Source: Helicobacteraceae bacterium
Lineage (GTDB): Bacteria > Campylobacterota > Campylobacteria > Campylobacterales > Sulfurimonadaceae
DNA: 9,602 nt
Direction: 5' to 3'
Assembly: GCA_027068615.1 (NCBI GenBank)
Contig: JAMOQV010000056.1
Coordinates: 1 to 9,602 of the forward strand
Position numbers and translations under genes: made by a program. This document shows positions 1 to 6,429 of the stretch, one piece after another (the stretch's first letter is position 1; the number at the start of each line of letters is the position of its first letter). Under the pieces are notes generated by a model that saw only the letters and a program-made list of their open reading frames with translations, was not told the origin of the DNA and made no database searches.

Positions 1-1097
1 ACATTAAATCTAAAGTGCATAATATCGCCATCTTGAACGATATACTCTTTACCTTCTAGTCTCATTTTTCCAGCTTCTTTACATTTTGCTTCACCACCTA
101 GTTCTACAAAATCTTTATAAGAGATAACTTCTGCACGGATAAATCCTTTTTCAAAGTCATTATGTATAACTGCCGCTGCTTTTGGTGCTGTTGTGTTTTT
201 TTTGATAGTCCAAGCACGAACTTCTTTTACACCTGCTGTAAAGTAGCTCATAAGACCTAGTTTATCAAAACCTTTATGAATGATTTGGTCAAGTCCTGAT
301 TCTTCTACACCTAACTCTTGTAAAAACTCTTTTGCTTCATCCTCTTCAAGACCAACTAGTTCCTCTTCAACTTTTGCACAAAGTTTTATAAGTTCACAGT
401 TGTTTTCTTCTGCATGAGCCATTAGTGATTTTACATAATCATTATCTTCTAAAAGACCATCTTCGTCAACATTTGCACCATACATAATCTCTTTATGAGT
501 TAAAAATCTAATCTCATTGTTTAGTTGTTTGTATTCATCAGTATCAGTTTTTTCAAAGTTTCTAGCTAGATTTCCATCTGCTAAGAACTCCACTAACTCT
601 TCTGCCAACTCTAAAACAGCTTTAGCACTTTTATCTGCTTTAGCTTGTTTTCTTAGTCTGTCCATTCTGTTTTGTAAAACTTCAACATCAGCTAGTATAA
701 GTTCTGTTTCTATAATCTCTACATCTCTAAGAGGGTCTATACTACCCTCATTATGAACTATATTTTCATCATCAAAACATCTTACGATTTGAAGTATAAC
801 TTCAGTTTCACGGATATTAGATAAGAACTTGTTTCCTAAACCTTCACCTTTTGAAGCACCTTTAACTAGACCAGCAATATCTACAAAATCTAAAGTTGAG
901 TATTGGATTTTTTCAGGGTTTACGATTTTTGCTAATTCTGCAAGTCTTTTATCTGGTACTGGTACGATAGCTTTGTTTGGTTCTATTGTACAAAACGGAT
1001 AGTTTGCTGCTTCTGCATTTTGAGCTTTTGTTAAAGCATTGAAAGTTGTTGATTTACCTACATTTGGAAGTCCTACTAGACCTATTGATAATCCCAT
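1..1097 (-). CDS. ychF: YchF/OLA1-family translation-associated ATPase (3' end just cut)
   Basis: TRAFAC-class P-loop protein of the Obg/YchF group, which binds ribosomes and, unlike most relatives, hydrolyses ATP. Reading from the ATG at 1097, the P-loop GLPNVGKS is at residues 9-16 and the G3 motif DIAG at 73-76. The G4 position reads NVDE (209-212) in place of NKxD, the known basis of ATP preference in this family. The C-terminal TGS-like domain is intact (MSYFTAGVKEVRAWT onward) and reaches the family's closing HFRFN. The frame runs to base 1, where GT begins the expected last Val, so about one base plus the stop are missing; the full protein should be 366 residues, normal for YchF. A GGAG Shine-Dalgarno (1103-1106) sits five bases before the ATG. 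The upstream neighbour is a MITE-like repeat, so its leader may be unusual. Confidence 0.97.
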   Translation of the reverse strand, partial: MGLSIGLVGLPNVGKSTTFNALTKAQNAEAANYPFCTIEPNKAIVPVPDKRLAELAKIVNPEKIQYSTLDFVDIAGLVKGASKGEGLGNKFLSNIRETEVILQIVRCFDDENIVHNEGSIDPLRDVEIIETELILADVEVLQNRMDRLRKQAKADKSAKAVLELAEELVEFLADGNLARNFEKTDTDEYKQLNNEIRFLTHKEIMYGANVDEDGLLEDNDYVKSLMAHAEENNCELIKLCAKVEEELVGLEEDEAKEFLQELGVEESGLDQIIHKGFDKLGLMSYFTAGVKEVRAWTIKKNTTAPKAAAVIHNDFEKGFIRAEVISYKDFVELGGEAKCKEAGKMRLEGKEYIVQDGDIMHFRFN

Positions 1098-1121
1098 AAA
1101 TTCTCCAGTTAATATTTTTAA

Positions 1122-1283
1122 CCCAGATTATGCAATAGAAATAAAAAATTATACTCTATCATTGCAATCAAGTGGCATTCATTAAAAATCTACACCACCA
1201 ATAAGGTGGCTTAAAATTTTTACTAAACACCCCTTAATTACAAGCATAGGTAAATTTTATAAATTCCTACTGCATAATCTGGG
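1122..1283. mobile_element. 162-bp palindromic MITE-like element (copy 1), 5-bp TSD TTTAA
   Basis: Terminal inverted repeats begin CCCAGATTATGCA at 1122 and, on the opposite strand, at 1283. They match at 19 of the first 21 positions. The element is flanked by a perfect direct repeat TTTAA at 1117-1121 and 1284-1288, a typical target duplication. The two arms stay imperfectly complementary all the way to the centre (CCACC-AATAA-GGTGG, 1195-1209), so the whole element could fold into one hairpin. It carries no ORF, so it is non-autonomous. The CC-N4-TT end and AT-rich 5-bp duplication resemble IS1380-family elements such as ISEcp1 (ends CCTAGATTCTACG); that family assignment is inference from memory. 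It fills most of the gap between ychF and the 98-residue gene; the rest of that 311-bp gap holds only the putative promoters listed. Confidence 0.8.
1195..1209. repeat. Central hairpin of MITE copy 1
   Basis: Perfect 5-bp stem CCACC/GGTGG with loop AATAA at the middle of the 162-bp palindrome. AAAAAT (1184-1189) and ATTTTT (1216-1221) could extend the stem beyond internal mismatches. Read on the minus strand, towards ychF, the stem is followed after six bases by TTTTT. That makes it at best a weak intrinsic terminator or attenuator ahead of ychF. Confidence 0.5.
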
Positions 1284-1300
1284 TTTAAGTTTTATAAGCA

Positions 1301-1306
1301 ATTATA
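1301..1306 (-). promoter_or_regulatory. Putative -10 box for ychF, upstream of the MITE
   Basis: On the minus strand this reads TATAAT, in the context AGTATAATTG. No convincing -35 is seen, which is common for sigma-70-type promoters in Campylobacterota. If used, transcription would start near 1294 and the ychF leader would run about 200 bases, including the entire 162-bp MITE. A second minus-strand TATAAT at 1148-1153 lies inside the MITE and could also serve ychF. Confidence 0.35.
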
Positions 1307-1340
1307 CTAAATAAACCTTATATAAAAGAATTTTAAAAGT

Positions 1341-1346
1341 TATAAT
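1341..1346 (+). promoter_or_regulatory. Putative -10 box for the 98-residue gene
   Basis: TATAAT in the context AAAGTTATAATTTTT, about 60 bases before the ATG at 1409. No good -35 hexamer lies 16-18 bases upstream (TTATAT at 1318-1323 at best). A second candidate is TATACT at 1303-1308. The choice between them cannot be made from sequence alone. Confidence 0.4.
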
Positions 1347-1408
1347 TTTTAATAAAGTGCTTATAGCAACTGTGATAGTATTCGCTTAAATTAATATAGG
1401 ATATAAAA

Positions 1409-1705
1409 ATGAGTAGATTTGATGCATTATTTGAAGATGAAGATGATATCTTAGGTGGTTCACCTGTTTCGAGATATTGGGATATTCACGATCAACTTTC
1501 AAAAGATTTGATTAGAGATGAATTTGATAAGATAGTTGAGAGACTTGTCGCACTAGAAGGGCTTCTTAGTGAAAATCATGATTATGAGAGTATAGATGAT
1601 TTGGTTACATCTTATTGTGCTACAAACTATGCAAATATGGATGAGTTTAAGAAAAGTACATATATGGATTTAGCTGGTAAGCTTATATATAGGCTTAACG
1701 ATTAA
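1409..1705 (+). CDS. Hypothetical acidic 98-residue protein
   Basis: Not recognised. ATG start with AGGA eight bases upstream (context ATAGGATATAAAAATG), so the start is well supported. The protein is soluble-looking and acidic at the N-terminus (FEDEDDI, residues 8-14). It is probably mostly helical, with a long amphipathic stretch around residues 27-60, two cysteine/tyrosine-containing stretches and no signal peptide or membrane span. It stands alone behind its own putative promoter, downstream of MITE copy 1. Its stop codon overlaps that of the small minus-strand membrane ORF by three bases, so the two genes converge. The good ribosome-binding site and unbroken frame argue that it is real; no function can be proposed. 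Confidence 0.8.
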   Translation: MSRFDALFEDEDDILGGSPVSRYWDIHDQLSKDLIRDEFDKIVERLVALEGLLSENHDYESIDDLVTSYCATNYANMDEFKKSTYMDLAGKLIYRLND

Positions 1706-1884
1706 GTTCTATTTTTAAAAAGAGTATAAAAATCTTTTAAAATTAGCAATACACAATAAAACCACAGTCCATTTAATATATAATTTTGGCTAAGACCATG
1801 ATTATATAAAAATGGAAAACCTATAAAAAACGGCCATTTAAAAAAATAAAAAAATAATATTGCACTTCCATAAAGTTCTTTCAT
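1702..1884 (-). CDS. Possible small membrane protein (60 residues)
   Basis: Not recognised. Two hydrophobic segments are visible: an aromatic-rich one at about residues 6-27 (AILFFYFFKWPFFIGFPFLY) and a second at about 37-51 (LNGLWFYCVLLILKD). A short YNHGLSQN loop joins them and a basic tail KNRT closes the protein. The aromatic content, the Pro/Gly pattern and the absence of any overlapping gene on the other strand favour a genuine gene; it fills the 1706-1884 gap exactly and meets the 98-residue gene tail to tail. Against it, no Shine-Dalgarno precedes the ATG at 1884 and an in-frame stop lies nine codons upstream, so the start cannot move. A TAAAAT seven bases before the ATG could make the message leaderless, but this is speculative. 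Confidence 0.5.
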   Translation of the reverse strand: MKELYGSAILFFYFFKWPFFIGFPFLYNHGLSQNYILNGLWFYCVLLILKDFYTLFKNRT

Positions 1885-1933
1885 AAAACAGATTTTAGCG
1901 ATGTAATATTAAAATAAATTAAAAGGAATAGTC

Positions 1934-2224
1934 ATGATAGTTCATATCGTTATGTTCAAATTTAAAGAAGAAAACAAAAAAGAAAACCTTTTAGTAGCTA
2001 AAAATAAGCTTGAATCGTTGTTGTCTCAAGTTCCAACTTTAAACTTTATGGAGGTTGGCATCAATTTTGCAGATGAAGCTCGTGCTTTTGATATGTCACT
2101 TTATTCTAAATTTAACACTAAAGAAGATTTAAAAGCTTATGCTATACATCCTGAGCATCTTAAAGTTGTTGAGTTTATAAAAAGTGTTGCTTTAGAGTCT
2201 AAAGTGGTTGATTACGAGCTATAA
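1934..2224 (+). CDS. Dabb-domain (stress-responsive alpha/beta barrel) protein
   Basis: A 96-residue protein consisting of a single Dabb domain (ferredoxin-like, dimeric alpha/beta barrel). Family marks are the opening MIVHIVMFKFKEE, the central EVGINF strand, DMSLYSKFNTKEDLKAY, the conserved histidine in HPEHLKVVEFI (around residues 72-82), and the closing VVDYEL. Members are small cytosolic proteins linked to stress in plants and of mostly unknown biochemical role in bacteria, so no substrate is proposed. AAGGA sits eight to ten bases before the ATG and fixes the start. A weak TAATAT at 1904-1909 may be its -10 box. The gene appears monocistronic: a MITE-like palindrome starts at the base after its stop codon and supplies an intrinsic terminator, and the stop itself lies inside the target duplication. 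Confidence 0.9.
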   Translation: MIVHIVMFKFKEENKKENLLVAKNKLESLLSQVPTLNFMEVGINFADEARAFDMSLYSKFNTKEDLKAYAIHPEHLKVVEFIKSVALESKVVDYEL

Positions 2225-2386
2225 ACCTGAGTTCGACAATAAAAATACCCAAATATAGGGCAACTAAACGGCAATCTTTTAAAAATTATCCTCTTAACTT
2301 AGCTACAGCTAGGTTTTTTAGTATATTTTTTAAAATCTCACCATTTATTTACCCTATCTTTGGGCATTCTATTGTCGAACTCAGGT
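2225..2386. mobile_element. 162-bp palindromic MITE-like element (copy 2), 5-bp TSD TATAA
   Basis: Terminal inverted repeats ACCTGAGTTCGACAATA at 2225-2241 and 2370-2386 match perfectly over 17 bases. A second matching block follows further in: CCCAAATATAGGG at 2248-2260 against CCCTATCTTTGGG at 2352-2364. The arms remain partly complementary to the central TAGCT-AC-AGCTA, so the whole element can fold into a single hairpin. TATAA at 2220-2224 and 2387-2391 is a direct repeat consistent with target duplication. Because the flanks are themselves A/T symmetrical, the exact end could shift by one base. There is no ORF inside. Its ends share the scheme AACC-N4-TT-N3-CAATAGAA with copy 1, and the two elements have the same length, but their interiors differ. 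The insertion is flush with the Dabb stop codon, leaving that protein intact. Confidence 0.82.
2296..2319 (+). terminator. Intrinsic terminator formed by the centre of MITE copy 2
   Basis: On the plus strand, AACTTAGC (2296-2303) pairs with GCTAGGTT (2308-2315), with one G-U wobble, around the tetraloop TACA. The T-run 2314-2319 follows directly. It lies about 75 bases after the Dabb stop and would end that transcript. The minus strand has no comparable T-run, so it should act in one direction only. Confidence 0.7.
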
Positions 2387-2445
2387 TATAACTTAAAAAT
2401 TTTAGTTAATTCTATTTCGATTATATTTTTATATGAATGATTTGT

Positions 2446-2451
2446 TATAAT
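2446..2451 (+). promoter_or_regulatory. Putative -10 box of the 66-residue/M48/prmC/DUF4149 operon
   Basis: TATAAT in the context TTTGTTATAATTATC, predicted to start transcription near 2458 and give a leader of about 25 bases. No clear -35 is seen. A second TATAAT at 2461-2466 is too close to the ribosome-binding site at 2469-2474 to be the main one. The promoter lies outside the MITE, which ends at 2386. Confidence 0.45.
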
Positions 2452-2482
2452 TATCTAAATTATAATTTAAAGGAATAGTATT

Positions 2483-2683
2483 GTGAAAAATACAGGTGAA
2501 CCAACATTAGAAAATATTGAAGATTATAATGAACTAAAAGGTTCTAAAAAGAAAATTGTTTGGGCTGTTATTGTAACAGGTCTTATTTTGGGAGTTATCT
2601 ATACTGTAGCTTATGATGTAGATGATAATGCAGATGCTATAAAAGTTGAAAAAAACTTAGTAAAAAGTATCCCTATGAAGTGA
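2483..2683 (+). CDS. Hypothetical single-span membrane protein (66 residues)
   Basis: Not recognised. The start is GTG, chosen because AAAGGA sits at 2469-2474 with good spacing and no in-frame ATG fits. An acidic N-terminal cytoplasmic part (residues 1-20) is followed by a KKK stop-transfer cluster (22-24), one membrane span at about 25-44 (IVWAVIVTGLILGVIYTVAY) and a 22-residue acidic then basic tail. The positive-inside rule puts the tail in the periplasm. The layout superficially recalls the N-terminal anchor of CcoP, but no heme site follows and no cbb3 oxidase gene is nearby, so I do not claim kinship. It is the first gene of the operon, with 13 bases to the M48 protease start; an accessory role for that protease is possible but unproven. 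Confidence 0.72.
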   Translation: MKNTGEPTLENIEDYNELKGSKKKIVWAVIVTGLILGVIYTVAYDVDDNADAIKVEKNLVKSIPMK

Positions 2684-2696
2684 TTGAGGTGGATAG

Positions 2697-3953
2697 ATGT
2701 TATTGACATTAGTAACTATATACAGTTTGTATGTAGTAGTAAGTATTTACACAAGTGTAATGCAGATAGGTTATGTAAATAAAGCCAAACTAGGTAGTGC
2801 CGTTTTGCTTAAAACAGCTGATTTTATGAAAGCTGGAAACTACTTGGTTAGAAAAGAAAAGTTGGCTATTTTAAGTACATTTTTTGATTATGTTTTATTT
2901 ATAGCATGGATGGGTGTAGGTATAAGATTTTTACAAGATAACATCTTTTTTGAAAGTGAAGCTTTTACAAATGTTGCTATTGTTATGAGTTTTATCGTTA
3001 TTAACTCTATATTTTCTTTACCTTTTTCATATTATGAAAAGTTTGTTATAGATACAGAGTTTGGATTTAACAAATCAAGTATAGTTCAGTGGATAAAAGA
3101 CACAGCTATAACTTTTGTTATGACACTTATTTTAGGTTCTTTAGTTGTATATGGTATATACGAGATTATAGCAAATTTTACATTATGGTGGCTTTGGAGT
3201 TTTGTATTTATATTTGGTGTTGTTATACTTATAAATATGCTTTATCCAGCTTTTCGTGCTATGTTTTTTGATAAGCTTACACCACTTAAAGATGAAGAAT
3301 TAGATGCACAGATAAAAGAACTTATGGATAAAACAGGTTTTGTAAGTAGTGGAGTTTTTGTAAGTGATGCATCAAAAAGAGATGCAAGATTAAATGCTTA
3401 TTTTGGTGGTTTTGGTAAAGCTAAAAGGGTAGTTCTTTTTGATACTCTTATAGAAAAGCTTACTACTAGAGAATTATTAGCTGTTTTAGGACATGAATTA
3501 GGGCATTTTGCACATGGAGATATCTATAAAAATATAGCACTTGTTGGTGGGATGCTTTTTGTTATGTTTGCTTTTTTTGGAAATCTTCCAGAAAGCTTAT
3601 ACTTAGAATTAGGACTTGCAAAAGAACCTTATTTAGTTATGATACTTCTTATGCTTTTTATGCCAGTTTTAGGTTTTATAATGATGCCGATTATGGGTAT
3701 AGTAAGCCGTCATAATGAATATGAAGCAGATAAAATGGGAAGTGAGTTAGCTGGTATTGGTGGTGAGATAGAGTTAGCCAATGCTCTTCAAAAATTAGTA
3801 ACAGAAAACAAAAGTTTTCCATTGTCTCACCCTTTATATATCTTTTTTCACTATACACATCCACCAGTTATAGAAAGGTTAAAAGAGTTAGGTGTAGATA
3901 TAAAAAATGTAGATAAATCTGCTATGGAAGCACAATGTCAAGCAGATATATAG
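2697..3953 (+). CDS. M48 family membrane zinc metalloprotease (Ste24/CAAX-protease-like)
   Basis: A 418-residue integral membrane zinc protease of the Ste24 type. The zinc site is complete: HELGH at residues 266-270, with Glu267 catalytic, and the third ligand Glu341 in NEYEADKMG. The conserved substrate-region block VSDASKRDARLNAYFGGFG lies at about 222-240. The C-terminal signature HPLYIFFHYTHPPVIERLKELG is intact. Hydrophobic segments lie at about 2-22, 59-79, 91-110, 136-157, 163-184, 283-297 and 311-334, as in family members with an M48_N domain. Bacteria lack most CAAX prenylation, so the likely role is membrane-protein quality control rather than prenyl processing; this is inference. 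GAGGTGG lies just upstream of the ATG. The last 19 bases overlap the start of prmC, suggesting translational coupling. Confidence 0.95.
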   Translation: MLLTLVTIYSLYVVVSIYTSVMQIGYVNKAKLGSAVLLKTADFMKAGNYLVRKEKLAILSTFFDYVLFIAWMGVGIRFLQDNIFFESEAFTNVAIVMSFIVINSIFSLPFSYYEKFVIDTEFGFNKSSIVQWIKDTAITFVMTLILGSLVVYGIYEIIANFTLWWLWSFVFIFGVVILINMLYPAFRAMFFDKLTPLKDEELDAQIKELMDKTGFVSSGVFVSDASKRDARLNAYFGGFGKAKRVVLFDTLIEKLTTRELLAVLGHELGHFAHGDIYKNIALVGGMLFVMFAFFGNLPESLYLELGLAKEPYLVMILLMLFMPVLGFIMMPIMGIVSRHNEYEADKMGSELAGIGGEIELANALQKLVTENKSFPLSHPLYIFFHYTHPPVIERLKELGVDIKNVDKSAMEAQCQADI

Positions 3954-4783
3954 TTAAAGATATTTTAAAAGATATAACAACAACTTTAAAACCGCATATC
4001 CCTCGAGCATCAAGAGAAGCACAACTTCTTTTGATGGCTTACCTCAAAAAAGATGAGCTTTGGCTTATTACAAATCAAAATACTGAGATTAACGATATAG
4101 ATGAACTATACAAATGGGTAGAGAGAAGAGTTAAAAATGAACCTTTTGAGTATATAACAAATAGGGTTGATTTTTATTCTGAGGAGTTTTATATAGCTGA
4201 GGGTGCATTGATACCTAGACCTGAAACGGAACTACTTATAGATGAAGTGTTAAAAAATATACCAAATAAAGATGCAAATATAACCTTAGTAGAGGTTGGT
4301 GTGGGTAGTGGTATTATATCTATAATATTAGCTAAAAAATTATCAAATGCTAAGATAATAGCTGTTGATATATCTCAACAAGCTTTAGATATAGCAAAGA
4401 TAAATATAGCAAAGTTTGCTTTTCAAGATAAAATAGAGTTAAGACTAGGTTCTCTTCTTGATGTTGTTGATGAAAAGATAGATTATCTTGTTTCAAATCC
4501 ACCATATATAGAAAATGGTGTTAAGTTGGAGTCAAATCTTGATTATGAACCTCAAAATGCTTTATTTGGAGGGGAAGTTGGTGATGAGATTATAAAACAA
4601 CTTCTTGATGAAGTCTTAAAAAGAGATATTAACTTTTTTTCTTGTGAGATGGGTTATGACCAATTAGATAAGATTACAACATATTTAAAAGATGTTGATT
4701 GTAAAAGCTTGAACTTTTATAAAGATTATAGTGGTTTTGATAGAGGTTTTACATTGATACTAAAGGATAAAACAGTTGAATAA
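3935..4783 (+). CDS. prmC: Peptide chain release factor N5-glutamine methyltransferase
   Basis: Cytosolic SAM-dependent methyltransferase that methylates the glutamine of the GGQ loop in RF1 and RF2, increasing termination efficiency. The 282 residues match the family length (277 in E. coli). An N-terminal helical RF-binding domain (about 1-80) ends in the typical PFEYI and GALIPRPETELLIDE. The SAM-binding EVGVGSG motif is at residues 120-126. The catalytic NPPY motif is at 188-191, and YSGFDRGFTLIL closes the protein. GGAAG just upstream supports the ATG at 3935, which lies inside the M48 gene in another frame (19-base overlap). The stop overlaps the start of the next gene by eight bases. 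The mixed operon is probably a transcription unit of convenience rather than a pathway. Confidence 0.96.
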   Translation: MSSRYIVKDILKDITTTLKPHIPRASREAQLLLMAYLKKDELWLITNQNTEINDIDELYKWVERRVKNEPFEYITNRVDFYSEEFYIAEGALIPRPETELLIDEVLKNIPNKDANITLVEVGVGSGIISIILAKKLSNAKIIAVDISQQALDIAKINIAKFAFQDKIELRLGSLLDVVDEKIDYLVSNPPYIENGVKLESNLDYEPQNALFGGEVGDEIIKQLLDEVLKRDINFFSCEMGYDQLDKITTYLKDVDCKSLNFYKDYSGFDRGFTLILKDKTVE

Positions 4784-5255
4784 AAGAATCTATACAGATT
4801 TTAGTTATCTGATTATTTTAGCTTCCACTTTTGGAGCAGTTTTGGCTCTTGGAGCAATAGTCGCTCCTGTTGTTTTCAATACAGATAAATTAACACTAGA
4901 TTTACTTATAGACCATTACAACTCAGGTATTATTATGGGTGAGATTTTTCGCCGTTTTAGTTACTGGATATATTTTGTGGCTGTTGTTGTTATAGTTTAT
5001 GAAGCTCTTTGGTATAAGATGGGTCAAAGAGATGCTATAGCTTTTGGAGCTTCGTTTGTTGTAGTATTTACATCATTGATGTTTAGTGCTGTATATAGTC
5101 CAAAGATACTTGCTATGCAGGATTTAGGAAGAGAAGCTACAAATAGCGATACATTTGAACATATACATATAGCTAGTGAGATAGATTTTAAGCTACTTGC
5201 TGTATCTTTGATAGTTTTATTTGTTAGAAGGTTAATGTTACTTCGTTTGAAGTAA
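4776..5255 (+). CDS. DUF4149/TMEM205-like integral membrane protein
   Basis: A 159-residue membrane protein with four predicted spans at about residues 11-34, 62-80, 87-107 and 138-156. The loop between spans 3 and 4 contains the VYSPKI and FEHIHIASEIDF segments, which resemble the conserved HxxS-type stretch of the DUF4149 (TMEM205-like) family. Function in bacteria is unknown. The start is a TTG at 4776, chosen because AAAGGA (4762-4767) precedes it at the right distance; the next in-frame Met is at residue 54, which would delete the first span. The start overlaps the prmC stop by eight bases, giving likely coupled translation. It is the last gene of the operon, and its stop codon sits in the right arm of the hairpin shared with ftsZ. 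Confidence 0.87.
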   Translation: MNKRIYTDFSYLIILASTFGAVLALGAIVAPVVFNTDKLTLDLLIDHYNSGIIMGEIFRRFSYWIYFVAVVVIVYEALWYKMGQRDAIAFGASFVVVFTSLMFSAVYSPKILAMQDLGREATNSDTFEHIHIASEIDFKLLAVSLIVLFVRRLMLLRLK

Positions 5256-5257
5256 CA
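5236..5257. terminator. Hairpin between convergent DUF4149 gene and ftsZ
   Basis: A perfect 9-bp stem TGTTACTTC/GAAGTAACA with a 4-base loop (GTTT) lies at the junction of two convergent operons and could serve both directions. It overlaps the DUF4149 stop codon (5253-5255). Neither side has an immediate T-run, so intrinsic termination would be weak; protection of the 3' ends or a Rho-assisted end is equally possible. Confidence 0.5.
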
Positions 5258-5276
5258 TCAATAAAAGATAAAACTT

Positions 5277-6419
5277 TTAGTCTTGAGCATTTCTTAGATA
5301 AGCAGGTGTATCTAAGAAGTCACTATCCATATCTCCACCAACTACAAGTCTAGGACGGATAACTTTAGTAGTACGAACAGGTTCAGGGTTTTCATTTACA
5401 TAGTTTTCATTATTTTTACTAGTACTGTTGTTACTGTTATTTAAATCTTTTTCAAATCCAGTAGCTATGATAGTTATTTTTATATATTCTGGGCTTAGAG
5501 TATCATCAGTAGATGTACCAAAAATGATATCTGCATCATCATCAGCACTCTCATTTACTACATTCATAGCTTCATATACCTCCATAGTTGGAAAATCTGG
5601 ATGCATATTGAAGTGGACAAGAACACCCATTGCACCATTGATAGACATATTATCAAGAAGTGGAGACTCTATCGCTGCTTTTATAGCTTCATAAGCTGCA
5701 TTATCACCTTCATATTCACCAACACCCATAAGTGCCATACCTTTATGATCCATAACAGTTCTTAAATCGGCAAAGTCAAGGTTTATATCATTGTCTCCGG
5801 ATGATAAAATAACACCAGAAGTACCACTAACCGCTTGAGATAAAACAGCATCTACTATCTTGAAGCTATCTTTAAGACCTAATTTTCTATCTATAATAGA
5901 AAGTAGTTTATCATTTGGTATAACAACTATAGAATCACTCTCTTTTTTGAGTTCAGCTAGACCCTCTTCAGCTAGTTTAAGTCTCTTTTTACCTTCAAAC
6001 ATAAAAGGTTTAGTAACTACAGATATAGTTAAAGCTCCAACCTCTTTAGCTATTTGAGCAACAACAGGAGCAGCACCAGTACCAGTACCACCACCAAGAC
6101 CAGCAGAGATAAATACGATATCAGCACCATCTAAAGCACTTTTAATCTCATCATAATTTTCCATAGCAGAGTCTTTACCAACAGATGGTTTCATACCTGC
6201 ACCAAGACCTTTTGTAAGTTTGCTACCTATTTGAATTTTTGTAGCATTAACAGCTTCATTTAGAACTTGTGCATCTGTATTTATCATAATCATTTCAATA
6301 CCATTGATACCTTCGTTGATCATATGGCCGATCATGTTACCACCACCGCCACCAACACCAACAGCTATAATTCTTGCACCATTTGTATTACTTGACTCTT
6401 CTATTGTAAACGCTTCCAT
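5277..6419 (-). CDS. ftsZ: Cell division protein FtsZ
   Basis: Bacterial tubulin homologue that polymerises with GTP into the Z-ring. The 380 residues contain the glycine-rich GVGGGGGN loop (21-28), the GTP-binding tubulin signature GGGTGTG (109-115) and the T7 loop NLDFADLR (213-220), with catalytic Asp215 and Asp218 completing the GTPase site of the neighbouring subunit. A short Asn/Ser-rich linker (about 325-362) leads to the conserved C-terminal peptide LDTPAYLRN, the docking site for FtsA. The start is fixed by AAGGAG, which overlaps the ftsA stop (TAAGGAG) ten bases before the ATG; this supports coupled expression with ftsA. It is the last gene of the ppiD-like – ftsA – ftsZ operon. Confidence 0.98.
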   Translation of the reverse strand: MEAFTIEESSNTNGARIIAVGVGGGGGNMIGHMINEGINGIEMIMINTDAQVLNEAVNATKIQIGSKLTKGLGAGMKPSVGKDSAMENYDEIKSALDGADIVFISAGLGGGTGTGAAPVVAQIAKEVGALTISVVTKPFMFEGKKRLKLAEEGLAELKKESDSIVVIPNDKLLSIIDRKLGLKDSFKIVDAVLSQAVSGTSGVILSSGDNDINLDFADLRTVMDHKGMALMGVGEYEGDNAAYEAIKAAIESPLLDNMSINGAMGVLVHFNMHPDFPTMEVYEAMNVVNESADDDADIIFGTSTDDTLSPEYIKITIIATGFEKDLNNSNNSTSKNNENYVNENPEPVRTTKVIRPRLVVGGDMDSDFLDTPAYLRNAQD

Positions 6420-6429
6420 CTTTTGCTCC

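Noticed and set aside
517..756. Plus-strand 79-residue ORF
   Set aside because: Antisense to ychF, low-complexity Ser/Leu-rich translation, no ribosome-binding site; a shadow of the real gene.
1122..2386. Palindromic repeats as CRISPR repeats or phage attachment sites
   Set aside because: Only two copies, about 1.1 kb apart, with no spacers and no integrase; terminal inverted repeats and flanking duplications fit MITEs better.
1921..2481. Same leader string AAAGGAATAGT before the Dabb gene (about 1922-1932) and the 66-residue gene (2470-2480) as a possible shared operator
   Set aside because: Both contain the Shine-Dalgarno at normal distance from the start, so the similarity is explained by ribosome binding plus AT-rich chance.
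3089..3271. Plus-strand 60-residue ORF inside the M48 gene
   Set aside because: Overlaps a clear membrane protease in another frame; Cys/Tyr/Phe-rich noise with no start signal.
5428..6057. Plus-strand ORFs of 88 and 65 residues
   Set aside because: Antisense to ftsZ, whose protein is fully recognisable; no independent initiation signals.
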